Of a stretch of DNA of 64,000 nt, positions 19,998 to 27,651 are shown piece by piece. The notes beneath the pieces were generated by a model. That model ran no database searches. It saw nothing but the letters and a program-made list of their open reading frames with translations, and had not been told where the DNA came from. Position 1 is the first letter of the stretch; each line of letters starts with the position of its first letter. This stretch comes from Paenibacillus lycopersici. Lineage in GTDB: Bacteria; Bacillota; Bacilli; Paenibacillales; Paenibacillaceae. The stretch spans positions 2,235,001 through 2,299,000 of the forward strand of contig NZ_CP048209.1 of NCBI RefSeq assembly GCF_010119935.1, given 5' to 3'. The translations under genes were made by a program, and so were the position numbers.

Positions 19998-20513
19998 ATG
20001 TTCTTCGTTAATGCAAGAGCCTTCGTTGTACGTACCCATGCCGGGAATGAAACCGAGATCGTCATTCAGAAGCGCGCGAAATCCGATTCCGACCATAAAA
20101 TGGAACTGCCCGGCGGCCGGCTTGAGCTATACGAATCGTTGACGCAGGCGCTTATCCGCGAAGTGAAGGAAGAGACCGGGCTGGATGTATACGAGATCGA
20201 AGGGAGCGAGACGCGCGTGGATACGGTCGGCATCGATCCGGCTTTCGAGGTTGAAGTTATCCGTCCGTTCGCGGCTTACCAGACGACCAAGGGATCGATC
20301 GATTCGGTCGGCGTGTATTTCAGGTGCAAAGCGGAAGGCGAGCTGCTTGCCGAGGGCGATGAAACGCGCGCTATCCGCTGGATTGCCGTTCGCGAGCTGG
20401 CGGCGATGTTCCGGGACGATCCGCTGCAATTCTCGAGCGTCGACCGCGCGGGCATCAAGTTCTATCTGCGGGAGCTGGGCTTGTTGGATTTGCGAGGCGA
20501 AGGACGCCGCTGA
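19998..20513 (+). CDS. Nudix hydrolase
   Basis: The 171-residue product has a complete Nudix box (residues 40-62, G-x5-E-x7-REVKEETGL), the Mg-binding signature for hydrolysis of nucleoside diphosphates linked to another moiety. AAGGAGG lies before the ATG. The remainder is typical for a single-domain cytosolic housecleaning enzyme; the substrate is not predictable. It heads a series of same-strand genes (GNATs, rpiA) running to 24200. Confidence 0.92.
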   Translation: MFFVNARAFVVRTHAGNETEIVIQKRAKSDSDHKMELPGGRLELYESLTQALIREVKEETGLDVYEIEGSETRVDTVGIDPAFEVEVIRPFAAYQTTKGSIDSVGVYFRCKAEGELLAEGDETRAIRWIAVRELAAMFRDDPLQFSSVDRAGIKFYLRELGLLDLRGEGRR

Positions 20514-20527
20514 AAGCATAGACTTTC

Positions 20528-21091
20528 ATGAACAAGAAAAGAGGGGCTGCCCATGCAGACTTTTCCACGATTAACAACCGAACTCTCGTGCTGAGGCAGT
20601 TGACGCTTGCGGATGCACCCGAGATTTTCGATTATTTCAGGCTGGATGAAGTGACGAAATATTACGATTTGGAGAGCTTCACGGAGCTTCGGCAGGCGGA
20701 GGAGCTGATCGAGCGTTGGAGCGCCCGGTTCGAGCGGCAGGCAGGCATCCGCTGGGGAATCGCTTTGAAATCCGATGACCGGATTATCGGGACATGCGGC
20801 TACCACGGCTGGTCGAAGGAGCACGGCAGAGCGGAAATCGGGTATGAGTTGACGCCTGCCTGCTGGCGGCAAGGCATCATGAGCGAGGCGCTTGCCGCGA
20901 TCATACCTTACGGATTCGATCGCATGGGGCTTAACCGCATTCAAGCTTTCATCGACCAGGACAACGCGGGTTCGAGAAACGTGCTGGAGAAAGCAGGGCT
21001 GTGCGAGGAAGGCTTGCTGCGGGACTATTTCTTCGAGAAAGGGCGGTTCGTGGATGCCGTTCTGTTCGCGAGGCTGAAACGAGACCGCTGA
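20528..21091 (+). CDS. GNAT N-acetyltransferase, RimJ type, frameshifted N-terminus
   Basis: The open frame encodes 187 residues with clear RimJ/RimL features (TLVLRQLTLADAPEIFDYF, then acetyl-CoA loop RQGIMSEAL and GSRNVLEKAG). Its first 18 codons do not look like the family and the ATG at 20528 lacks a ribosome binding site. In the next frame, an ATG at 20553 with GAGGGG upstream encodes MQTFPRLTTE, the expected family N-terminus. Restoring one base near 20583 would join it to LVLRQL. Either the gene is slightly damaged and rescued by the upstream ATG, or the assembly has a one-base error. The rest of the fold is intact. Confidence 0.8.
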   Translation: MNKKRGAAHADFSTINNRTLVLRQLTLADAPEIFDYFRLDEVTKYYDLESFTELRQAEELIERWSARFERQAGIRWGIALKSDDRIIGTCGYHGWSKEHGRAEIGYELTPACWRQGIMSEALAAIIPYGFDRMGLNRIQAFIDQDNAGSRNVLEKAGLCEEGLLRDYFFEKGRFVDAVLFARLKRDR

Positions 21092-21141
21092 CTCGGCTAG
21101 CCCGGTCCAAGGCAGCGGCCGCCTAAATAAGGAGGAAAGGC

Positions 21142-21732
21142 ATGCTGGACAAAACGCTTCCGTATTACGATATCATTATGACAAGAGACGGTTCGCTGCC
21201 CGTTCCGCCGCCCGTGCTGCCCGAGGGGTATTCATTCGCGGCATTCGCGGAAGGCGATGAAGCGCAATGGGCCGACATCGAAGCATCGGTGGGGGAGTTC
21301 GACGAGGCCGACGAGGCGCGCCGGTATTTCGAGCAGGAATATTTGCCGCATCGGGAGCAGGTGCGCGAACGCACCCTGTTCGTTCGCAGTCCGGAAGGCG
21401 AATACGCGGGGACGGTGACAGCTTGGTGGAACGAATCCGGGCCGCGGCGGGTCGCTTCGCTCCACTGGCTTGCCGTGAAGCCTGGCTTCCAGGGGCTCGG
21501 CCTCGGCAAAGCGCTTATCCGGCAATGCCTGCTGACGCTGGCGCAGCTCGAAGGGGACCGGCAAGTTTATTTGCATACGCAGACATGGAGCTGCGCGGCG
21601 ATTGGCTTGTATTTGCAGGCAGGCTTCATTATCGAGCCGTCGACCAGCTTCGGACAATATCGGAACGACTATGAGCAGGCCATGCCGCTTATCCGGGACC
21701 GGCTTCGATTGGACCGGCCGTCCGGGCAGTAA
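21142..21732 (+). CDS. GNAT family N-acetyltransferase
   Basis: The 196-residue product has the acetyl-CoA pyrophosphate loop QGLGLG at residues 117-122, preceded by a beta-strand with HWLAVKP and followed by HTQTWSCAAIGLYLQAGF, the usual motif B. AAGGAGG precedes the ATG. It is the second of four GNAT genes in 4 kb. The acceptor substrate (small molecule or protein N-terminus) cannot be told. Confidence 0.9.
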   Translation: MLDKTLPYYDIIMTRDGSLPVPPPVLPEGYSFAAFAEGDEAQWADIEASVGEFDEADEARRYFEQEYLPHREQVRERTLFVRSPEGEYAGTVTAWWNESGPRRVASLHWLAVKPGFQGLGLGKALIRQCLLTLAQLEGDRQVYLHTQTWSCAAIGLYLQAGFIIEPSTSFGQYRNDYEQAMPLIRDRLRLDRPSGQ

Positions 21733-21793
21733 GTTTGCGCGCGCACGGGGCGCTCCGCTCGAACATCACAAGGCAGAAGAAGGAGCACGGAAT

Positions 21794-22258
21794 ATGGAAA
21801 TTGCATTCGATACGTTCGTCATTTCGGATAACAAGGACAAGCTTGATCATGCCGTGATCGTGGATTACTTGTCGAGAAGCTACTGGGCGAACAAGCGGCC
21901 AGAAGAGCGGATATTGAAATCGATCGCCAATTCGGTCTGTTACGGGGTGTACGAGGAGGGACGGCAAGTCGGTTTCGCCCGTATCGTGACGGACTGGGCG
22001 ACGGTATTTTATTTGTGCGATGTGTTTATACTGGAAGCTTATCAAGGGCGAGGGCTGGGGAAAAGATTGATCGAGGCCATTGTGAACGCGCCGGAATATG
22101 AAGGCGTCGCGGGCTTGCTCGGTACGCGGGACGCCCATGGCCTGTACGAGCGGTACGGCTTCGAGCAGATCGAAGGGCGGTTCATGCGGCGGGCGCCGCA
22201 AGACGCTGCTGCACGCACGAACCTGGGGCAGAATGAATCGGAGCACGCGGGTAGTTAA
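21794..22258 (+). CDS. GNAT family N-acetyltransferase
   Basis: The 154-residue product is a compact GNAT enzyme with YQGRGLGKRL (QGRGLG at residues 84-89) and a C-terminal DAHGLYERYGFEQ motif, like small amino-group acetyltransferases. The frame is open back to 21602, but GAAGGAG just before 21794 selects this ATG. It follows the previous GNAT by 61 bases and precedes rpiA by 43, so one transcript is likely. Confidence 0.9.
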   Translation: MEIAFDTFVISDNKDKLDHAVIVDYLSRSYWANKRPEERILKSIANSVCYGVYEEGRQVGFARIVTDWATVFYLCDVFILEAYQGRGLGKRLIEAIVNAPEYEGVAGLLGTRDAHGLYERYGFEQIEGRFMRRAPQDAAARTNLGQNESEHAGS

Positions 22259-22301
22259 CAAGGAAGCATGCAATTACGCCATAACGACGAAGGTGATCAC
22301 C

Positions 22302-22964
22302 ATGAATGCGAAACAAGCTGCGGCGGAGAAAGCCGCGGAGCATATCGAATCCGGCATGACGGTCGGACTCGGAACCGGCACGACGGCGTACTATGCGATT
22401 CATCGCATTGCCGCCCGCGTGCAGGAAGGACTGGATATCCGCGCGGTAGCCAGTTCGAAGCAATCGGAGGAGCTGGCGAAGCAGCTCGGCATTCCCATCG
22501 TTCCGTTCGCCGCGATCGACGGCATCGACGTTACGATCGACGGCGCGGACGAGGTTGACCAGGCGCGTAATCTGATCAAGGGCGGAGGCGGCGCCCTGCT
22601 CAGGGAGAAAATCCTTGCGGCGAACAGCACCGCCTTCATCGTCATCGTCGACGAGTCGAAGCTGGTCCGCAAGCTGGGGGCATTCGCCTTGCCTGTGGAG
22701 ATCGTTCCGTTCGCCTGCGAGCTGACGACGAAGCAAGTGCGGGCGCTCGGCTGCGAGCCGGCGCTCCGGGCCGTCGACGGCCGGCCCTTCGTGACGGACA
22801 ACGGCAATTTCATCGTCGACTGCGACTTCGGCGTAATCGACGATGCCGCGGAGCTCGGCTGCAAGCTTCATCGGATCCCGGGCGTCGTGGAGCACGGATT
22901 ATTCGTGGGCATGACCAAGACCGTCATTGTCGGCAGTGCCGACGGCTCAGTCCGTTACCTCTGA
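22302..22964 (+). CDS. rpiA: Ribose-5-phosphate isomerase A
   Basis: The 220-residue product interconverts ribose 5-phosphate and ribulose 5-phosphate in the non-oxidative pentose phosphate pathway. The family motifs are complete: phosphate loop GLGTGTT (22-28), DGADEVD (80-86) and KGGGGALLREK. Length matches the family (about 220-230). The open frame extends upstream into the GNAT gene, but the ATG at 22302 with AAGGTG before it gives the normal N-terminus. Many Firmicutes rely on RpiB instead, so an RpiA here may be an additional or main isomerase. Confidence 0.95.
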   Translation: MNAKQAAAEKAAEHIESGMTVGLGTGTTAYYAIHRIAARVQEGLDIRAVASSKQSEELAKQLGIPIVPFAAIDGIDVTIDGADEVDQARNLIKGGGGALLREKILAANSTAFIVIVDESKLVRKLGAFALPVEIVPFACELTTKQVRALGCEPALRAVDGRPFVTDNGNFIVDCDFGVIDDAAELGCKLHRIPGVVEHGLFVGMTKTVIVGSADGSVRYL

Positions 22965-23014
22965 CAAGCGATCGCGAAAACAAAAGATAGCGAGAACAAA
23001 ATTCGGAAGCGGGG

Positions 23015-23716
23015 ATGACACGGATGGTGAAAGCGATTTTGTTCGATTTGGACGGAACGCTGCTGGATCGCGACCGCTCGCTTGCGGCTTTTCTGGCGCA
23101 ACAATTCGAGCGCGTACCGGCGCTTCGCGGCATGGGCCGAGAAGCGTATATCCGGCGGTTCGTCGAGCTGGATCGGAAAGGCTACGTCTGGAAGGACGTC
23201 GTATACCGGACGCTGATCGAAGAGTATCGGCTTTAGCTGGACTGGCAGGAGATGGTGGACGACTATGTCCGCTCGTTCCAGCGGCACTGCGTCGGGTTTT
23301 CCGGCATGATCGCGATGCTGGATACGTTCAAGCGCCAGGGGTACAAGCTGGGCGTTATCACGAACGGGTTCGGCGATTTTCAGATGGGCAGCATCCGCGG
23401 CCTCGGGATCGAAGTGTATTTCGATGCCATTCTCGTCTCCGAAGTCGAAGGCTTGCGGAAGCCGGATATCCGCATCTTCGAGCTGGCGCTGCAGCGGCTC
23501 GGCGTCCGGCCGCATGAAGCGGTATTCGTCGGCGACCACCCCGCCAACGATGTGGAAGCGAGCATGCGCGCGGGAATGCGCGGCGTCTGGAAAGAAGACG
23601 CGTCGCTTGGCGAGCCCGCAGGACCGGCGCTCAGGATTCGCGAGCTTCCGGAGCTGCATGGTCTTATTGCGGCATTGGCCGAAGAGTCGCCGCTTCCCAA
23701 GCGGCAATCACCCTAG
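23015..23716 (+). pseudogene. HAD family phosphatase interrupted by an in-frame TAG
   Basis: The reading frame encodes a complete YjjG/phosphoglycolate-phosphatase-like HAD enzyme: motif I DLDGTLLD (Asp11, Asp13), motif II GVITNG, Lys in GLRKPD and motif IV GDHPANDV. Codon 74 (23234-23236) is TAG, splitting it into a 73-residue cap fragment and a C-terminal piece. An internal ATG at 23252 would lack the nucleophile Asp. Apart from the stop, the frame is undamaged, so the mutation is recent, or it is a base-call error. Readthrough is a less likely alternative. Confidence 0.8.
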
Positions 23717-23732
23717 CGAAGGGAGTATTGTC

Positions 23733-24200
23733 ATGAACATTACGTTTCGGTTAGCGGAGCTTCCGGACGAAGCGCCGATGGAGCTGCTGCTGCTGGCCGA
23801 TCCGTCGCGCGCGCTTGTCGAAGCCTATTTGCGCGAAGGCAGCTGCTTCCTGGCTTGCGCCGGATCGGAAGTCGTCGGGGAGTTCGTCCTGATCGACACG
23901 GCTCCCGACGCCGTGGAAATCATCAACGTAGCCGTCCGCCCGGAAATGCAGGGCAGGGGGATCGGCAAGCAGCTCATCGAACGGGCGATCGAGGAAGCGA
24001 AGCGGCGAGGCGCCGCGCATATCGACATCGGGACAGGCAATTCAAGCTTGCATCAGCTGAAGCTGTACCAGCGCTGCGGCTTCAGAATCGTCGGTATCGA
24101 TCGCGATTTCTTCTTGCGGCATTACGATGAAGAAATCGTCGAGGACGGTATCCCGTGCCGGGATATGATTCGACTGCGGATGGATTGCGGGGGGCAATAG
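23733..24200 (+). CDS. GNAT family N-acetyltransferase
   Basis: The 155-residue product has MQGRGIGKQL (acetyl-CoA loop, residues 72-81) followed by LYQRCGFRIVGIDRDFF, a GNAT C-terminus typical of small-molecule acetyltransferases of the YvbK-like group. GAAGGGAG before the ATG supports the start, although the frame is open upstream within the HAD gene. It is the last gene of the same-strand cluster. Confidence 0.9.
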   Translation: MNITFRLAELPDEAPMELLLLADPSRALVEAYLREGSCFLACAGSEVVGEFVLIDTAPDAVEIINVAVRPEMQGRGIGKQLIERAIEEAKRRGAAHIDIGTGNSSLHQLKLYQRCGFRIVGIDRDFFLRHYDEEIVEDGIPCRDMIRLRMDCGGQ

Positions 24201-24283
24201 GCGAGGAAATGGCTGAGGATGCGTGATGGCCGTCAACAACCTCGCTGTCAAGCGCGTTCGTCCATGGCGATCCTGCGCATGCG

Positions 24284-25138
24284 TTATTTGTTCCATGAAG
24301 CCTGATGCTGCTTCGCGTATTGTCTGGGCAGCAGGCCGACCTTCTTCTTGAACATGCGGAGAAACCCCGAATAATCGTTGAAGCCCGCGTCCATGCTGGC
24401 TTCGGTCACGCTGCGGCCTTCCCGGAGCAGGGCCTTGGCCAGGGCGATGCGCTTGTACAGAATGTATTCGTGGATCGTGCTGCCGGTATGTTTCTTGAAC
24501 AGCCGGCTTAAATGGAATTTGCTGATGAAGAACAAGCTCTCCAATCGCTCCAGCGACAAGTCCTCGGCCAAATGCCGGTCGAGATAAGCGAGCACGGGCG
24601 CAAGCTGCGAAGGCAGGTCAAGACCGATGTCCTTCTCTTGCTGCTTATAATAGCACCGATGCACGAGCGCGAGGATTTCGAGCAGGCAGCCGAGCTTGAC
24701 GACGAGCGATTCGGGAGCCGGCTGCTTCCGCAGGTCGTCGAACTTGGCGAACAGCTCCGCCAGCGCGGAACGGTCATGCTCGTTTAGCCTGACTTTGTTG
24801 CGCTCGCCGATCGGCCGGTCATAGAAGCATTCCAGCAGGTCCAGCTGCTCCGTACGGAACAACGCGATCATCGCCGGATCGAATTCGATCGTCACGCGCT
24901 CGTACAGCGCGTCCGTCGTCAGAGCGGGCTTATGGATTTCATGCTCGTTCGTAATGATCAGATCGCCGATTCGCAGCGGATAGACGGCTTTGTCCACGAA
25001 ATAATTGACGTCGCCCCGAATGAGGAAGAAGATTTCGCAGCCGCGGTGCAGATGGAAGTGAATATTGAACGGCGGCTGACGCGTCGCATGAAGAAAGTTC
25101 GCATGGTCGTCGAACCGGGCAAGATAGTTGCTGAGCAT
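24284..25138 (-). CDS. AraC family regulator with N-terminal cupin
   Basis: The 284-residue product has a cupin-like sensor (NIHFHLHRGCEIFFLIRGDVNYFVD) and a C-terminal AraC domain (LERLESLFFISKFHLSRLFKKHTG, then FNDYSGFLRMFKKKVGLLPRQY). AAAGGAGG precedes the ATG. It is divergent from the Gfo/isomerase pair at 25268-27311 with 129 bases between starts, so it most likely activates that pair. The same arrangement recurs at 60640-63616. Confidence 0.92.
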   Translation of the reverse strand: MLSNYLARFDDHANFLHATRQPPFNIHFHLHRGCEIFFLIRGDVNYFVDKAVYPLRIGDLIITNEHEIHKPALTTDALYERVTIEFDPAMIALFRTEQLDLLECFYDRPIGERNKVRLNEHDRSALAELFAKFDDLRKQPAPESLVVKLGCLLEILALVHRCYYKQQEKDIGLDLPSQLAPVLAYLDRHLAEDLSLERLESLFFISKFHLSRLFKKHTGSTIHEYILYKRIALAKALLREGRSVTEASMDAGFNDYSGFLRMFKKKVGLLPRQYAKQHQASWNK

Positions 25139-25267
25139 CGTACCGCCCTCCTTTAATTTTGAGCAATATTATCCACTTTCAGCGCAATTTCGTCAAGGAA
25201 GTTGTATATGCATTTCGATAGGATGAAAGGGAAGCGTGTTCATTCATATTCATCGGGAGGCGTACTA

Positions 25268-26461
25268 ATGAGCGAGCGTACGATTAAGTTCGGGCTGGTC
25301 GGCATCGGCGGCATCGGACAGCATCACGTCAATTATTTGCGCAGCATGGAGCATGTGGCGTTGGTCGCCGTGTGCGATACGGATAAGGGAAAAGCGGACG
25401 CGACGGCGAAGGACTGCGGGGCGGCAGCCTATTACGATGCGATCGACATGCTGGATCGCGGAGGCCTCGACGTGGTCATCATTGCCGTGCCGCATTACGA
25501 CCATCCGACGATCGCGATCGAAGCGTTCAAGCGGGGCATCCATGTCCTGTGCGAGAAACCGATCGCCGTACACGTCAATGCCGCCAAGGCGATGATCGAA
25601 GCGCATGAAGCGGCGAAGGCGCGGAAGCCGGACTTGCAATTCGCCATCATGTTCCAGGAGCGGACGCTGCCTTATTACGCGAAGCTGAAGGCGATCATGG
25701 AAAGCGGCATGCTCGGCAAGCTGTCGCGGGCGACGTGGATTCATACCAAATGGTTCCGTTCGCAGGCCTACTACGACAGCGGCGGCTGGCGCGCGACATG
25801 GGCCGGCGAGGGCGGCGGCATCCTGACCAATCAATGCCCGCATACGCTGGACATGTATCAATGGCTGTTCGGCTTGCCTGCGACGATATCGGGTCATGCG
25901 CATATCGGCAAGTACCACGACATCGAGGTCGAGGATGAAGTGACGGCGTATTTCGAGCATGCGTCCGGCATGATCGGCCACTTGATCGTGACGACGGCGG
26001 AGCTGCCGGGCACGAACCGGATGGAGATCGTCGGCGACTTGGGCAAGCTCGTTCTCGAAAACAACAAGCTGCTCTATTATAAGTATCCGCAGTCGATGCT
26101 GAAATTCTCGCAAGAGACGGATCAGCGCTTCGCCGAATGGGAGATCGTACCGGAAGAAATCGCGGTCGATACGAATGTGCCGAACGGCCACCACGTCGTC
26201 ACGGAACGGCTCGTTCAGCGGCTGCTCGGCAACCGGGTCGACCTGATCGCGGAAGGACCGGAAGGGCTCGGGTCGCTGACGCTGGCGAACGGCATCATGC
26301 TGTCTTCGTTCAAGCAGCGCCCCGTGCCGGTGCCGATCGACGGCGATGCGTTCCAGGCCGAGCTGGCAGAACGTATCCGCACGTCGAGCTATGTGAAGAA
26401 AGCCGTACAGCAGCCGGATGCGAACCAAGACATGTCCGCTTCGTTCGGAACGACCAAATAA
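25268..26461 (+). CDS. Gfo/Idh/MocA family oxidoreductase
   Basis: The 397-residue product has the Rossmann motif GLVGIGGIGQHH and EKP at residues 96-98, plus the long C-terminal substrate domain found in larger family members. An open frame extends to 25202, but GGGAGG just before ATG 25268 sets the start. A TIM-barrel sugar isomerase gene follows 13 bases after the stop, so they are co-transcribed. This pairing is common in inositol-, keto-sugar- and glycoside-oxidation routes, where the dehydrogenase makes a keto-sugar that the partner isomerises or cleaves. Confidence 0.92.
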   Translation: MSERTIKFGLVGIGGIGQHHVNYLRSMEHVALVAVCDTDKGKADATAKDCGAAAYYDAIDMLDRGGLDVVIIAVPHYDHPTIAIEAFKRGIHVLCEKPIAVHVNAAKAMIEAHEAAKARKPDLQFAIMFQERTLPYYAKLKAIMESGMLGKLSRATWIHTKWFRSQAYYDSGGWRATWAGEGGGILTNQCPHTLDMYQWLFGLPATISGHAHIGKYHDIEVEDEVTAYFEHASGMIGHLIVTTAELPGTNRMEIVGDLGKLVLENNKLLYYKYPQSMLKFSQETDQRFAEWEIVPEEIAVDTNVPNGHHVVTERLVQRLLGNRVDLIAEGPEGLGSLTLANGIMLSSFKQRPVPVPIDGDAFQAELAERIRTSSYVKKAVQQPDANQDMSASFGTTK

Positions 26462-26474
26462 GGGGAGAGCCATC

Positions 26475-27311
26475 ATGACCAACGTGAAACTGACCTGCTT
26501 CGCTGATGAAATTTCGCATGATTTGGAAGAACAGCTCGATGTCCTGCAGCAAGAGGGACTTTCGTATATGGAGCTGCGAGGCGTATGGGGCAAGAACGTC
26601 CTTGATCTGACGGAAGAGGAGCTTGGCCGCATCCGCGAGATGACCCGGGCGCGCGGCTTCGGCATCTCGTCCATCGCGTCGCCGATCGGCAAGTATCCGC
26701 TGCAGGACGATTTTGCGCCGCAGCTCGAGAGCTTGCGCAAAGCGATAGCGGCCGCGCACGCGCTCGGAACGCCCTATATCCGCGTCTTCTCCTATTACTT
26801 GCCGGAGAACGCCAGCCTGGACGAATGCCGGGACGAGGTACTGCGGCGCATGAAGCAGCTCGCCGACATGGCCGAGCAGAACGGCGTCATTCTCATTCTG
26901 GAGAATGACGACCACTTGTACGGCGCGAAGGACGACCGCTGCCTGGACATCCTGCAGCACTGCGGCTCGGATGCGCTGCGACTGGCGCTCGATCCCGGCA
27001 ATTTCGTCATCAACGGTGTCAAGCCGATGGCGGAGGCTTATCCGAAGCTGCAGGCGTACACGTCCTATATTCACGTGAAGGACGCGACGTTCCAGCCGAG
27101 ACGGTTCATGCCGGCCGGTGAGGGCGACGGCCAGATTGACCTGCTGCTGCCGGCGCTCAAGGAGCGCGGCTACGACGGCTTCCTGTCCGTGGAGCCGCAC
27201 TTGGGCGATTACATGCCGCATGCCAGCAATCCGAAGCGCGTCGTAACGGCGATAAGGGCGCTGAAGCGCCTGCTGGATCGGTCCGGGATGACATGGGAGC
27301 AGCGTGCCTGA
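26475..27311 (+). CDS. Sugar phosphate isomerase/epimerase (AP endonuclease 2 fold)
   Basis: The 278-residue product is a xylose-isomerase-like TIM barrel (SLTCFADEISHDLEEQL-type start, LENDD around 147-151, DPGNF, and YIHVKDA). The acidic and His residues in LENDD, DPGNF and HVKDA are the expected divalent-metal ligands. GGGGAG precedes the ATG. It is the second gene of the AraC-controlled unit. The substrate is unknown; related enzymes include hydroxypyruvate isomerase, myo-inosose isomerase and 3-keto-glycoside lyases. Confidence 0.88.
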   Translation: MTNVKLTCFADEISHDLEEQLDVLQQEGLSYMELRGVWGKNVLDLTEEELGRIREMTRARGFGISSIASPIGKYPLQDDFAPQLESLRKAIAAAHALGTPYIRVFSYYLPENASLDECRDEVLRRMKQLADMAEQNGVILILENDDHLYGAKDDRCLDILQHCGSDALRLALDPGNFVINGVKPMAEAYPKLQAYTSYIHVKDATFQPRRFMPAGEGDGQIDLLLPALKERGYDGFLSVEPHLGDYMPHASNPKRVVTAIRALKRLLDRSGMTWEQRA

Positions 27312-27347
27312 CAGCTTGACAAGCGCAGCCGCCTAATCGACTGACCT

Positions 27348-27509
27348 CAAGAGAGCCGCCGTCATACGTGACGGCGGCTCTCTATGCTGCATCCAACAGA
27401 GGATGAGTTACGCGCAAATGGCCCCGGATACATAATAGACGATTTTTTTTTTGAGCGTCAGTCTACTACTATGGTCGGCATTCCGGTATGGTTGGTATAG
27501 CGGCCGCGG
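27348..27509. repeat. 162-base direct repeat, copy A, beginning with a terminator
   Basis: The block opens with hairpin GAGAGCCGCCGTCA/TGACGGCGGCTCTC (27351-27382), the terminator of the operon before it, and continues through TGCATCCAACAGAGGATGAG and GGCATTCCGGTATGGTT to GCGGCCGCGG. The same block recurs at 29392-29551 with about 85-90 percent identity by eye. Confidence 0.85.
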
Positions 27510-27651
27510 AAGCATGGCGCCTATCGAGTGAGGCGTACCGGTTTCCAACGATTTTCTATCCAGCATCGGCCAGTACTCGCACACGGCTAACCGCGTTTTT
27601 CCCCTAATATAAGGGAGAAGGCAAATACGCCGCAAGAAACGGAGCAGAGGA

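Noticed and set aside
23234..23236. Pyrrolysine or selenocysteine-type recoding at the HAD stop codon
   Set aside because: TAG recoding needs pyl genes, for which there is no evidence here, and the site is not at a catalytic residue; a nonsense mutation or read error is simpler.
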